Shown: positions 30,291 to 38,734 of the stretch, in pieces
How positions within the stretch are numbered: the first letter of the stretch is position 1
Layout: every line of letters starts with the position of its first letter
Origin: Gammaproteobacteria bacterium
GTDB lineage: Bacteria; Pseudomonadota; Gammaproteobacteria; Enterobacterales; Psychrobiaceae
DNA length: 64,000 nucleotides
Reading direction: 5' to 3'
NCBI GenBank assembly: GCA_013214945.1
Contig: JABSRT010000020.1
Span: forward strand, 18,716 to 82,715
Position numbers and translations under genes: made by a program
The notes under the pieces: generated by a model
Seen by the model: the letters and a program-made list of their open reading frames with translations, nothing else
Told to the model about the DNA's origin: nothing
Database searches by the model: none

Positions 30291-31091
30291 CTATTTAAAT
30301 AATTGACCTAAATTGATGGTCTGTTGTTTTTTTACCGAAAATAACGGACTATTTATCTCAATCGTTAATGGCACATTGGGCTTGCTCAGAAGACTAAATA
30401 TATTTGAAAATAACATATTGGGTTTTATTTTTATTGGTAAACTAATCTTTTGGCTTCCTGAGTCTAGTGCTGTTTTTTGTAAAGCGCCCTCAAATAAAGC
30501 GGTTGCATTGCTCGACACGCGGTAACTTAAATTATCTAAGGGTAAGTTAAAATCATTTTTGTTGTCGATCTCGAGCTCGATAGTTAGCGCTACCTCTTTA
30601 AAATTAGCTTTGCCAACAGTAATGTTGCTAACACTTACCTTAGGTAGATATAAAGTATCTTGTTTTTCAAATGGAATGTCGAAGCCAACAACATTAATGC
30701 TGCCGCTGATCTGATAATCAACTTGACCGTTTTTAAACAACAACTGCTGCAACGCAGATAATGATTTATTGGTTAGTGCTAGCGCCAGGGTGACATCTTT
30801 GGTGCCATTAGCGGGCAGGGTGCCGATATCTTTTGACATGCCATTGAGCAGTTGTTGGTTATTGAGACTTAATTGGTAATTAATACTATTAACGGGGATC
30901 GGTAGCATACTGTTGTTAGTAATCGCTATAACGGGCAATAATTCGATTGATTTAGCTGAAACTTTGCCAACTGATAACGATTTAAATGCCGCTTGAGGTT
31001 TAAGTATTTGGCTAGACATTTGTTGTAGAGAGCTACAGCCAGCCAAGATAATAACCATCGAGGCGACGGCTAGGTGTTTGATCCTATTCAT
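30291..31091 (-). CDS. LEA type 2 (WHy-domain) lipoprotein
   Basis: The 266-residue protein starts with a lipoprotein signal ending in the lipobox LAGC (Cys near residue 18). It then contains two LEA-2/WHy-like units; each begins with a segment like NNSMLPIPVNSINYQLSLN or KNDFNLPLDNLSYRVSSN. The family is found in desiccation- and stress-related proteins of plants and in many bacterial periplasmic lipoproteins; the molecular role here is unknown. I start at the ATG at 31091, with AGGAA before it, rather than 14 codons upstream where the lipobox would be too far from the start. The gene appears monocistronic. Confidence 0.8.
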   Translation of the reverse strand: MNRIKHLAVASMVIILAGCSSLQQMSSQILKPQAAFKSLSVGKVSAKSIELLPVIAITNNSMLPIPVNSINYQLSLNNQQLLNGMSKDIGTLPANGTKDVTLALALTNKSLSALQQLLFKNGQVDYQISGSINVVGFDIPFEKQDTLYLPKVSVSNITVGKANFKEVALTIELEIDNKNDFNLPLDNLSYRVSSNATALFEGALQKTALDSGSQKISLPIKIKPNMLFSNIFSLLSKPNVPLTIEINSPLFSVKKQQTINLGQLFK

Positions 31092-31370
31092 AGGTGTTCC
31101 TGTAATAAATGAGTAAAGAAAGATTAACAGCACAGCGCTGACGGCATTAACTGTAGATGACTTTACACGAGAACACCATGCACTTTACACTTGAACAACA
31201 TAGACTTTGTAGTCAAATAAGCTCGCCAAGAGTAAGCTAATCAACAGCAGTATTAGGTAATGCTAGTATTTGATAATGGCAGGAACTAATAGTGTTGGCT
31301 CTGTTCAAATGGCAACACTTTAGTACAACAGAGAAAATAATGTTAAAAAATCCTGGTTTAATACATGACT

Positions 31371-31403
31371 AAACCCATCACCGTTACTTTGTTTGATGGG
31401 CTT
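31371..31403 (-). terminator. Possible terminator after the bacterioferritin pair
   Basis: On the minus strand AAGCCCATCA and TGATGGGTTT pair around a 13-base loop, followed by only a short T-rich tail. It is 32 bases after the bfrA-type stop. The remainder of the gap to 31092 shows nothing else I can name. Confidence 0.45.
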
Positions 31404-31434
31404 AATTGCTCAAGGTTGTGACTAATTAGTCCAG

Positions 31435-31914
31435 CTAGATACTCGGGCTCATTTGAGATTGGATGTAGTTTTGCAAGCCAACTCTGTCTATTAAACCCAG
31501 TTGTTGTTCGAGCCAATATATATGGTCCATTTCGGTGTCATCGAGTAAATCAACCAAGATGTCACGGCTTACATAATCTTGCTGCTGCTCGCAAACACCA
31601 ATTATTTTACGTAAGCTCGCAGCAACCACTTGTTCTGCTCCGAGATCATTTTCGAGCATTTCTTTGACATTACTGCCTACCTTAATCGGTACTCTAGAGG
31701 CGGTATCAGCGTCGCCCTCTAAAAATAGGATCCGTTCGGCTAAGCGTTTAGCATGGCCAAGTTCCTCTTCATATTCATGCGCTAAATGATCATGTAATTT
31801 TACAATGCCCCAATCTTCATACATTTTCGAATGAGCTAGATATTGATCCATAGAGGACAATTCTAGTGTTAACTGCTTGTTGAGGTGGTCAACGACCACT
31901 TGAATACCTTTCAT
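31435..31914 (-). CDS. bfrA: Bacterioferritin subunit with intact ferroxidase site, no haem Met
   Basis: This 159-residue ferritin-like four-helix protein keeps the ferroxidase ligands by E. coli numbering: Glu18, Glu51, His54, Glu94 and an E-x-x-H pair (Glu128/His131, one residue shifted by a local insertion). The haem-binding Met52 is replaced by Leu. This is the pattern of the BfrA-type subunit in Neisseria, which oxidises Fe(II) but lacks the haem ligand. It lies two bases after its partner gene, and its GGAGG ribosome site overlaps the partner's 3' end, so the two are surely co-expressed. Members store iron in a 24-subunit shell in the cytoplasm. The symbol is by analogy. Confidence 0.9.
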   Translation of the reverse strand: MKGIQVVVDHLNKQLTLELSSMDQYLAHSKMYEDWGIVKLHDHLAHEYEEELGHAKRLAERILFLEGDADTASRVPIKVGSNVKEMLENDLGAEQVVAASLRKIIGVCEQQQDYVSRDILVDLLDDTEMDHIYWLEQQLGLIDRVGLQNYIQSQMSPSI

Positions 31915-31915
31915 G

Positions 31916-32386
31916 TTAATCCTCCATCATTGATTGTTGATAGTTTTCGATACCGGTGTTATCGATCAGGAATTGTTGCGACTCAATCCAATCGACATGT
32001 TCCTCTTCTTGCTCAAGGATTTTCTCTAAGATTTCACGGCTGACATAATCTTCACTCTTTTCACATAATTCAATTGCACTGCGCAGCGCGGCAATTTGTT
32101 CTAGCTCAAAGTCATAATCGCATTGCAACATCTCTGCGGTATGCTCACCAATACGCAAGCGACCAAGTTGTTGCAAGTTAGGTAAGCCCTCAAGGAATAA
32201 AATCCGTTCAATTAGCTTATCTGCTTGTTTCATATCTAAAATAGATTTCTTGTAATCTTTTTCATCTAACTCATTAAGACCCCAATTCTTAAATATACGA
32301 GCATGTAAAAAGAATTGATTAATAGACGTCAATTCCAAGGTTAACATTTGATTTAATACACTAAGTATATTGCTCGAGCTTTTCAT
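31916..32386 (-). CDS. bfrB: Bacterioferritin subunit with haem Met, altered ferroxidase site
   Basis: This 156-residue protein aligns without gaps to E. coli Bfr up to residue 130. It has Met52, the axial haem ligand, plus Glu18, Glu94, Glu127 and His130. Two ferroxidase ligands are changed: Glu51 is Asp and His54 is Gln (DMKQ instead of EMKH). It is therefore likely a haem-bearing, ferroxidase-poor subunit. It is first in the operon, and its partner at 31435-31914 has the opposite pattern. Together they would make mixed 24-mers with divided labour, as known for Neisseria. The ATG at 32386 is preceded by AAGG. Confidence 0.9.
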   Translation of the reverse strand: MKSSSNILSVLNQMLTLELTSINQFFLHARIFKNWGLNELDEKDYKKSILDMKQADKLIERILFLEGLPNLQQLGRLRIGEHTAEMLQCDYDFELEQIAALRSAIELCEKSEDYVSREILEKILEQEEEHVDWIESQQFLIDNTGIENYQQSMMED

Positions 32387-32423
32387 CGTTTAATACCTTG
32401 TTTGAGGTTATGGATATTGACTC

Positions 32424-32452
32424 ATTATAGGGCGTTTTTTAACCAGCACAAA
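32424..32452 (-). promoter_or_regulatory. Probable promoter of the bacterioferritin operon
   Basis: On the minus strand a perfect TATAAT (32429-32424) lies 37 bases before the bfrB start, with TTTGTG 17 bases further upstream as a weak -35 box. The remaining bases up to the plus-strand gene at 32756 contain no supportable gene and no clear iron-regulatory site. Confidence 0.5.
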
Positions 32453-32755
32453 GACCAATTAAGCATAACCGTTCTGCCTATATACTTGATAATTATAAGT
32501 AAGTTGTAATAGCAGTGAGAGTCATTATTATTATCACAACGATTAATACACTGCGCTTGGTCAGTGATTTTTCTCAAATCAACCATTCTACAATTCAGGA
32601 TCAATATTATCGGATCGCTCGTTGCGCATGGCAGGTCACGAATGAATTGAGCTAACAATGTGAGGTTGTCAGCAATAAAATACGCGCTAGCAATTGAATA
32701 ACCCGCATAAAGTATTTAAGATCAACGTAATTTTTCCATCTTACGGAACCTCGTC

Positions 32756-33355
32756 ATGTCTGCTCAATTATATTTTGTCTACGACTCTCATTGCCCATGG
32801 AGTTATGCATCAACCTCATTGGTCAACGCTATCGCCAAAGCTTACCCTGAATTTACGATTAACTTATGGCACTGTGGCCATTATGATGGCACCGACAGTG
32901 CAGGTTTGCAGCAAGCAGAAGCTGTGGTTGACCAAAGTACCGTCAAGTTCGGTAAAGCTTACATAAGCCAAGCTAATAAGCCTCAAGATTCGACGCTTAG
33001 TGCCAATCTGATGGCGTGGATGATTAGCAAACAACCAGCTAATGCCTTAGCGGTGTTAAATGCGTTGCAACATGCTCACTTTATAGAAGGTAACCCATTA
33101 CGTGACCAGCAAGACTTCGCTGCCATCATCGAGCAATTTAAATTGTCACCACCAACCAAGGTATTTAAGGACAGTATTAGTAAAGATGCTGATCACGTGT
33201 TGTCAGAAGTTGCAGAGTTGCAAGAACATATCGGGACGACAGCATTCCCGGCGCTTTTGTTGCTAACCGAAGACAAAGCCGTGTTGTTAAATCACTCGTT
33301 ATACCTTGAAAAACCAACGGCCATTGTTGAAGCAGTTCAGTTAGAACTAAACTAA
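32756..33355 (+). CDS. DsbA/FrnE-like thioredoxin-fold protein with monothiol CPWS site
   Basis: The 199-residue protein begins with a beta strand and HCPWSYAS, the place of the redox motif in DsbA/FrnE-family proteins. The second Cys is replaced by Ser (Cys13-Pro-Trp-Ser16). Near the C-terminus TTAFPALLLL holds the cis-proline expected next to the active site. There is no signal peptide, so it should be cytoplasmic. A monothiol site suggests glutathione-linked reduction or isomerase chemistry rather than disulfide formation; this is inference. It is convergent with megL, 74 bases away. Confidence 0.75.
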   Translation: MSAQLYFVYDSHCPWSYASTSLVNAIAKAYPEFTINLWHCGHYDGTDSAGLQQAEAVVDQSTVKFGKAYISQANKPQDSTLSANLMAWMISKQPANALAVLNALQHAHFIEGNPLRDQQDFAAIIEQFKLSPPTKVFKDSISKDADHVLSEVAELQEHIGTTAFPALLLLTEDKAVLLNHSLYLEKPTAIVEAVQLELN

Positions 33356-33429
33356 TGCGCTTGGTATAGCTGCACTTAATGGTATTGGCGCTGCGCCCCC
33401 AAGCGCAGCACAATAACATAGGGTCGCGG

Positions 33430-34635
33430 CTAACTACCTACTTGCTGTAACGGTGCAGCCATTGCTTTGATTAATGCTTGATCTAAATCTGTGATTAAAT
33501 CGTCCGGATGTTCAAGACCCACCGAAATTCTGATTAACGAATCACTGATGCCCGCGGCTGCTCTTTCTTGCGCAGTATAGGGGCTGTGAGTCATTGACGC
33601 TGGATGCTGGATTAAAGATTCAGCATCGCCTAAGCTTACGGCTATGGCGAACAACTCAGTCGAATCAATCATCTTCATGCCTTGGTTTAAATCGCCCTTG
33701 ATCTCAAAAGAAACAACGCCACCAGCCCCAGACATTTGCTTACCGATAAATTTATGCCCTTGATGGCCTGTTAACCCAGGATAATATACTTGCGTAATCA
33801 TCGGATGTTGTTCTAGGTACTGCGCCACCTTTTGGGCGTTTTCGCAGTGCGCCTTCATTCTAATATGCAAGGTTTTCAAGCCCCGTAGAATAAGCCAAGC
33901 GTCATGGGGGCTAATGGTGCCACCAATGTCTTTAAGGGCGGTTAGTTTAATGGTTTCGATCATCGATTGGGTGCCACAAATAATGCCAGCGACGACATCG
34001 CCATGACCATTAAGGTATTTTGTCGCGCTATGCACCACGATATCAAAACCAAATTGAGCAGGACGCTGTAATATAGGGGTCAGGAAAGTATTGTCACAAA
34101 TTGAAATTAAGTTATGTTTTTTAGCGAAGGTGGCAACCATCGCTAAATCGATGACCAGCAGGGTTGGATTAATCGGTGTTTCAAGAAATATTAATTTGGT
34201 ATTGGGTTTGACCGCCGCGTCTAGTTCACTTTGCACCGTCATATCGACAAAGGTCACTTCCACTGCAAATTTAGTTAACATATGACTAAACAAGGCAAAA
34301 CTGCAGCCATATAACGCTCTTGATGCAATGATATGGTCTCCAGCTTGAACATTTGTCATCACCGCGGCAGAAATTGCTGCCATGCCCGTAGCTGTCGCAG
34401 CTGCGTCTTCCATGCCTTCTAATACCGCAAGTTTTTGCTCTAATTGTCGGGTCGTTGGGTTGCCTAGTCGGGTATATATATAACCGGGTTCATCGCCGTT
34501 AAAACGCGCAGCACCTTGGGCAGCATCTTTAAAAATAAAAGTAGACGTTTGGTAAAGAGGTGTCGCTAGTGAACCAAATTGTTGGTCGTCAATTCTGCCA
34601 GCGTGTACTACTTGCGTTTCAATTTTATAACTCAT
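33430..34635 (-). CDS. megL: Methionine gamma-lyase (Cys/Met-metabolism PLP enzyme)
   Basis: The 401-residue PLP enzyme is of the cystathionine gamma-synthase family. SATKYLNGHGD places the PLP-binding Lys at 206. LYGCSF supplies Cys111, equivalent to the Cys that distinguishes methionine gamma-lyase from cystathionine lyases and synthases. The likely reaction is L-methionine to methanethiol, ammonia and 2-oxobutyrate in the cytoplasm. The gene is divergent from a TyrR/PhhR-type regulator; the shared 313-base gap contains a -24/-12-like promoter reading toward megL. A closely related cystathionine enzyme cannot be fully excluded, but the Cys favours MegL. Confidence 0.88.
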   Translation of the reverse strand: MSYKIETQVVHAGRIDDQQFGSLATPLYQTSTFIFKDAAQGAARFNGDEPGYIYTRLGNPTTRQLEQKLAVLEGMEDAAATATGMAAISAAVMTNVQAGDHIIASRALYGCSFALFSHMLTKFAVEVTFVDMTVQSELDAAVKPNTKLIFLETPINPTLLVIDLAMVATFAKKHNLISICDNTFLTPILQRPAQFGFDIVVHSATKYLNGHGDVVAGIICGTQSMIETIKLTALKDIGGTISPHDAWLILRGLKTLHIRMKAHCENAQKVAQYLEQHPMITQVYYPGLTGHQGHKFIGKQMSGAGGVVSFEIKGDLNQGMKMIDSTELFAIAVSLGDAESLIQHPASMTHSPYTAQERAAAGISDSLIRISVGLEHPDDLITDLDQALIKAMAAPLQQVGS

Positions 34636-34715
34636 TATTTTCCCTTATTATTATAGTCGGTCACCAAAATCCTGTGCCGTTCGAACTGATAATGCAACTG
34701 CGCATTACTTTACCA

Positions 34716-34732
34716 AGCATAAAGCTTGCCAA
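34716..34732 (-). promoter_or_regulatory. Putative sigma-54 (-24/-12) promoter for megL
   Basis: On the minus strand the sequence TTGGCAAGCTTTATGCT has GG and GC with exactly the ten-base spacing of sigma-54 promoters (consensus TGGCAC-N5-TTGCW, two mismatches). It would start transcription about 70 bases before the megL ATG. The divergent regulator carries an intact sigma-54 contact motif. Confidence 0.5.
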
Positions 34733-34794
34733 AACAATAAGTGACCAAATTACAATAAGTTACAAGGAGGTTGAGTGCTGTTGGTCTAACGAAC

Positions 34795-34810
34795 GTTACA
34801 TTTTTGTAAC
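34795..34810. promoter_or_regulatory. Perfect palindrome GTTACA-N4-TGTAAC, candidate activator site
   Basis: GTTACATTTTTGTAAC is a perfect 16-bp palindrome lying roughly 90-100 bases upstream of the predicted megL start point, a usual distance for an enhancer-type site. A related half-site GTTACA is at 34759-34764. Confidence 0.5.
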
Positions 34811-34907
34811 GGCTTGTGTAGTAGGTGTGTGGCAAATCCTGTAATAGATTGTTTGCGGTGTTAGCGAGAGTGCTTATTAGCTACGCTTGGTCGTCTTTAA
34901 TTACTGT

Positions 34908-34923
34908 GTTACATTTTGGTAAC
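34908..34923. promoter_or_regulatory. Second palindrome GTTACA-N4-GGTAAC near the regulator gene start
   Basis: GTTACATTTTGGTAAC repeats the element at 34795 with one changed base. A further GTTACA half-site follows at 34926. It lies 26 bases before the regulator ATG, so a protein bound here could repress its own gene. Confidence 0.5.
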
Positions 34924-34948
34924 ATGTTACATATATGATAAAGAGACG

Positions 34949-36466
34949 ATGCGATTAGATATTCACTGTCAAGATCGACCAGGCATGACCCAAGAGATCC
35001 TCAATAGCATTGGCTGCCAAGGCTGGGATCTGACTGCGCTTGAGATGGTTAGCAAGAAAATATTTGTCCATTTTGATCCCCAGGGTGCTAGTTTCAATCA
35101 AGTCAGCACGCTGCTGCATAACATCGCTGGGGTTAAGCAAGTTGTCGAAATAGACTTGTTACCGAGCGAATTAAAGCGTAAACATCTTGATGCATTATTA
35201 TCAAAGTTGCCTGATCCGCTGTTAGATATCGATATGTGTGGCACCATTTTAGTTGCAAATAGTGCTGCCCAGCGAGCCTTTGAGCTTGATAAAGATCAGA
35301 TTGCCGGTTGTAATATCACCGAGTTAATCGCTGTGCCATTGGCACGATTATTACCTAATGACGGTGAGTGTTTTGAGGTGTGTTGCGCCAATAAACAGTA
35401 TTTAATGGATATAAGCCCCGTTAGAACCCATGATACAACGACTGGCGCGGTAATCGTTTTACGTAGCCCACAACGATTAGGGCAGCAAATTTCGGCGATC
35501 GGTCACCAACCTGATACCAACATTGAGTCGATGGTTGGCCAATGCCAGCAGATGAAACTGATTGGTCAACAAACTATTCGTTTTGCTCAATTAGACTTAC
35601 CGGTGCTGGTGGTTGGGGAGACTGGCACCGGTAAAGAATTGCTCGCGAGGGCACTGCATGACGCAGGTCCCCGGGCCAAAGCGCCATTTTTAGCGATTAA
35701 CTGCGCGAGTTTAGCCGAGAACCTGTTAGAAAGTGAATTGTTCGGTTATGCCCCCGGCGCGTTTACTGGCGCCAAACGTGGTGGTAAACCCGGATTGTTT
35801 GAATTGGCCGAAGCTGGCACGATTTTTTTAGACGAAATTGGTGAAATGTCAGTATATTTGCAAGCAAAGCTATTACGATTTTTGCAAGAATTCAGTTTTC
35901 GACGCATTGGTGGCAGCCGTGAAATTAACGTTAATGTCCGAATTGTCTGCGCGACTCATCGTGATTTGAATATGATGATGCAGCAAGGCAGTTTTAGAGA
36001 AGATCTATTTTACCGCCTGAACGTGCTTAGTTTGAGTTTACCGCCATTAAGGCAGCGATCGGAGGATATTCCGGCTTTAATTGAACGCTTTTGTTTAAAT
36101 GCCGCCCACCAAATAAATATCAGCCCACCACATTTCTCCAATGAGGCGATTGCGCTGCTAAAAAAAGCACCGTGGCCAGGTAATATTAGGCAGTTACAAA
36201 ATGTGATATTTAGGACCTTGGCATTAACGGATTGCCCCACAATTACCCCACAAGAGCTGTGTTTATCCCAATTCACTAATGAATTGACTGTGCCATTGGG
36301 CGATGCTAAGTCAATAAATTCATTGGAACACGCGGTGGGCCAGTATGAAAAAGAGCTCTTGGCCCAGCTGTACAACCATTACCCGTCGACCCGAAAATTA
36401 GCTGAGCGCCTTGGGGTATCTAATGCGACTATTTCGCGTAAATTAACCAAACATGGTTTGAACTAA
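34949..36466 (+). CDS. tyrR: TyrR/PhhR-type regulator with ACT, PAS and sigma-54 AAA+ domains
   Basis: This 505-residue protein has the TyrR layout: ACT domain (1-75, MRLDIHCQDRPGMTQEIL), PAS domain (about 80-190), AAA+ domain (Walker A GETGTGKE) and a C-terminal helix-turn-helix (STRKLAERLGVSNATIS). Unlike E. coli TyrR, which lost the motif, it keeps GAFTGA at 270-275, so it could drive sigma-54 promoters like Pseudomonas PhhR. TyrR proteins sense aromatic amino acids through ACT and ATP sites. I start at the ATG at 34949, which gives the family N-terminus; 11 extra codons upstream are unlikely. It is divergent from megL, a probable target. Confidence 0.9.
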   Translation: MRLDIHCQDRPGMTQEILNSIGCQGWDLTALEMVSKKIFVHFDPQGASFNQVSTLLHNIAGVKQVVEIDLLPSELKRKHLDALLSKLPDPLLDIDMCGTILVANSAAQRAFELDKDQIAGCNITELIAVPLARLLPNDGECFEVCCANKQYLMDISPVRTHDTTTGAVIVLRSPQRLGQQISAIGHQPDTNIESMVGQCQQMKLIGQQTIRFAQLDLPVLVVGETGTGKELLARALHDAGPRAKAPFLAINCASLAENLLESELFGYAPGAFTGAKRGGKPGLFELAEAGTIFLDEIGEMSVYLQAKLLRFLQEFSFRRIGGSREINVNVRIVCATHRDLNMMMQQGSFREDLFYRLNVLSLSLPPLRQRSEDIPALIERFCLNAAHQINISPPHFSNEAIALLKKAPWPGNIRQLQNVIFRTLALTDCPTITPQELCLSQFTNELTVPLGDAKSINSLEHAVGQYEKELLAQLYNHYPSTRKLAERLGVSNATISRKLTKHGLN

Positions 36467-36486
36467 TCTGTAACCTAGCTTTTGAT

Positions 36487-36792
36487 TTAGTCGCTGGTTA
36501 ATTTGGAATTCACACTGGTGATTTTGTCGAGCATAGTTTGCTCGCGGTCAGTGCGAGTCCCAATTTTTAGGTGGCTGGTGATCCGTACAGCGCCCGACTG
36601 ATGCAGCGTTTTATGGCATTGTTTGACCGCCGCCATTACCTCGTCCCATTCGCCTTCGACATTAGTGCCAAATCCGTGCATGGTATGGGTTAAGCCTGAC
36701 CGTTCAAAAATTTTTTGGCACATGGCGACATAAGGAGACACTGAAATTCCAACGCCACTAGGTGACACCATGATATCGATGAGTACGTACAT
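36487..36792 (-). CDS. MTH1187/YkoF-type small protein, putative thiamine binding
   Basis: This 101-residue protein (MYVLIDIMVSPSGVGISVSPYV, HGFGTNVEGEWDEV, RITSHLKIGTR) belongs to the MTH1187 family of ferredoxin-fold proteins. Some members bind thiamine or pyrimidine-type ligands. The glycine-rich THTMHGFGTNVEG stretch is the most conserved part. It converges on the tyrR gene, 20 bases away. The physiological role is unknown. Confidence 0.8.
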   Translation of the reverse strand: MYVLIDIMVSPSGVGISVSPYVAMCQKIFERSGLTHTMHGFGTNVEGEWDEVMAAVKQCHKTLHQSGAVRITSHLKIGTRTDREQTMLDKITSVNSKLTSD

Positions 36793-36921
36793 TGTTTTGC
36801 CTTGTAGCTAAGGTCGAGCTTACATGTTTGATTATCTAATCCACGTATAACACGACTATTAAATGAGAATAGCTATTTGACCTCGTTGCAGTCCGTGGCG
36901 CAAGGTCCAATTACAGTCATT

Positions 36922-38661
36922 TTATATAGCCATCAGATTACTCGCCATTAATTTTGTCAATGCATTGATATCGACAGGTTTAGCCATGCAATTATTGGCA
37001 CCAGAGTCAATTGCTTCTAATTGGTCAGCCCGGCTTGCCTTAGCGGTAATCGCAATAACGGGTAACATGGCGTAGTTTGATTGTTCTCGAATTTTTTTAA
37101 TCGCGGTATTACCGTCCATGATAGGCATCATAATGTCCATCAGCACGATATCGATGGTAGGGTTAGTATTTAACTTATCTAAGGCGTCTTGGCCATTCTC
37201 TGCCACCGTAATTTTCATATTAAAGGGCTTTAACCCTTGGATTAAGGAAAAGACGTTGCGCGGATTATCGTCAACAATTAAAACCTCCTTACCGACCATT
37301 GCCGGGTGATCAATTACCCGAGTGCTTTGGGCCTGGATGGTTTTATTGGGCAGTGTAAATTCTTTTAATGGTAAGGTCAGGGTAAAAGTGCTGCCGCTGT
37401 CTAATTGGCTAGTTACGGTCAACGTGCCTTGTATAAGCTTGACGATCTCTTTAGAAATAGCTAAGCCTAATCCGGTACCGCCATATTGCCTCGATGTCGA
37501 GCCGTCGACTTGCTGAAAGCTTTTAAAAATACCCTCGAGCTGATCTTCCGCAATGCCAATGCCCGTATCTACGACTTTAAAAACAATTGATTTGCGAGGG
37601 TGTTCACGATATTCCATGAACAAAGAAACACTGCCATTATTGGTGAATTTAATTGCGTTGCCAATTAAATTGCTCAAAACTTGCTTAACCTTTTGCAGAT
37701 CAACCCGAAACATCTCGGGTAAATCCCCCTTTAATGTCAGATTAAATTCTAATGCTTTATTGTGTGCTAAGACGCTAAATTCTTGTTTAAGCACCTCGGT
37801 TAGATCGCTAATATAGAAATTGTCATAGTTGACACTTAATTGACCCGTTTCAAGTTGTGAAAGCTCTAGAATATCCTCAATTAACGCCAAAAGTTCGGCG
37901 CCGCTGTTATTTATAATTTTGGCCGACTCAATTTGATCTGGTTCTAAGTTGGCTTCATCGTTGTCGGCTAACAAGCGCGACAAAATTAAAATAGAGTTCA
38001 GTGGTGTTCGTAACTCGTGTGACATATTGGCCAAAAACTGAGATTTATAGCGATTTGAAAGCTCAAGTGCTTTGACATTTTCTTCTATTTGCAATGCGAC
38101 CTCGGCCATTTCAGCGTTGATCTCTTCAACCGCTTCCTTTTCAATCATTAACTGTATTTTAGATTGTTCTAACGAGACTAAATCCTGGTATGAGCGCACT
38201 GCCGTAACGATTGAACAAAACAACTTACTGGCGGTCAGCTCATTCTTTTCTTTGTAATCGTTAATCCGATATTTTAAAATAACTTCTTCTTCCGGGGTGC
38301 TGCCCGGTTGTCCTGTCCGTAGAATAATACGCACCGTGTTTAGCGCGAGCTCTTCGCGAATAATCCGACAAGCGTCGAGGCCGGCTTGGTCACTTTCCAT
38401 CACAACGTCTAGTAAGATAACCGCAAAATCAGATTGTGTTTTTAACAATTGGGTCGCTTCGTAACCACTGAAAACACTGTGAAAACGCAATTTTCTACCA
38501 TCAATTTCTTTTGACCTAAGCACCGTTTTTGTAATGTTATGGACAGCAGCATCGTCATCTACTATTAATATATCCCAATACTGGTGCGGTGTTTGCGCTT
38601 CAGCAGGTTGTGGTTGTGTTACGTTATCCGGTGCTTCTTCAGCAAACAAAAATTCACTCAT
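36922..38661 (-). CDS. REC - histidine kinase - REC hybrid signalling protein
   Basis: This soluble 579-residue protein has an N-terminal receiver (phospho-acceptor Asp85 in LLDVVM), a linker, a coiled coil (about 155-205) and a HisKA domain with NMSHELRTPL (His215). It continues with a HATPase domain (DTGIGI, GGTGLGLAIS) and a C-terminal receiver (Asp509 in LMDIMMP). The first receiver and the segment after it, through RTGQPG and INDYKEK, closely resemble those of the neighbouring 38735-40243 protein, so the two are paralogous at the N-terminus. It is last in a four-gene minus-strand operon. I start at the ATG at 38661 (GGAG eight bases before) rather than four codons earlier. Output and partner are unknown. 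Confidence 0.88.
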   Translation of the reverse strand: MSEFLFAEEAPDNVTQPQPAEAQTPHQYWDILIVDDDAAVHNITKTVLRSKEIDGRKLRFHSVFSGYEATQLLKTQSDFAVILLDVVMESDQAGLDACRIIREELALNTVRIILRTGQPGSTPEEEVILKYRINDYKEKNELTASKLFCSIVTAVRSYQDLVSLEQSKIQLMIEKEAVEEINAEMAEVALQIEENVKALELSNRYKSQFLANMSHELRTPLNSILILSRLLADNDEANLEPDQIESAKIINNSGAELLALIEDILELSQLETGQLSVNYDNFYISDLTEVLKQEFSVLAHNKALEFNLTLKGDLPEMFRVDLQKVKQVLSNLIGNAIKFTNNGSVSLFMEYREHPRKSIVFKVVDTGIGIAEDQLEGIFKSFQQVDGSTSRQYGGTGLGLAISKEIVKLIQGTLTVTSQLDSGSTFTLTLPLKEFTLPNKTIQAQSTRVIDHPAMVGKEVLIVDDNPRNVFSLIQGLKPFNMKITVAENGQDALDKLNTNPTIDIVLMDIMMPIMDGNTAIKKIREQSNYAMLPVIAITAKASRADQLEAIDSGANNCMAKPVDINALTKLMASNLMAI

Positions 38662-38734
38662 CACATACTCCATTTGTGCTTAACACTTCAAACAAGCAAG
38701 TGTTTTCCGTCTTAATCTGGTCGATTACAGTTGT

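Noticed and set aside
32425..32658. 77-residue minus-strand frame upstream of the bacterioferritins
   Set aside because: It overlaps the likely bfr promoter and has no protein-like composition.
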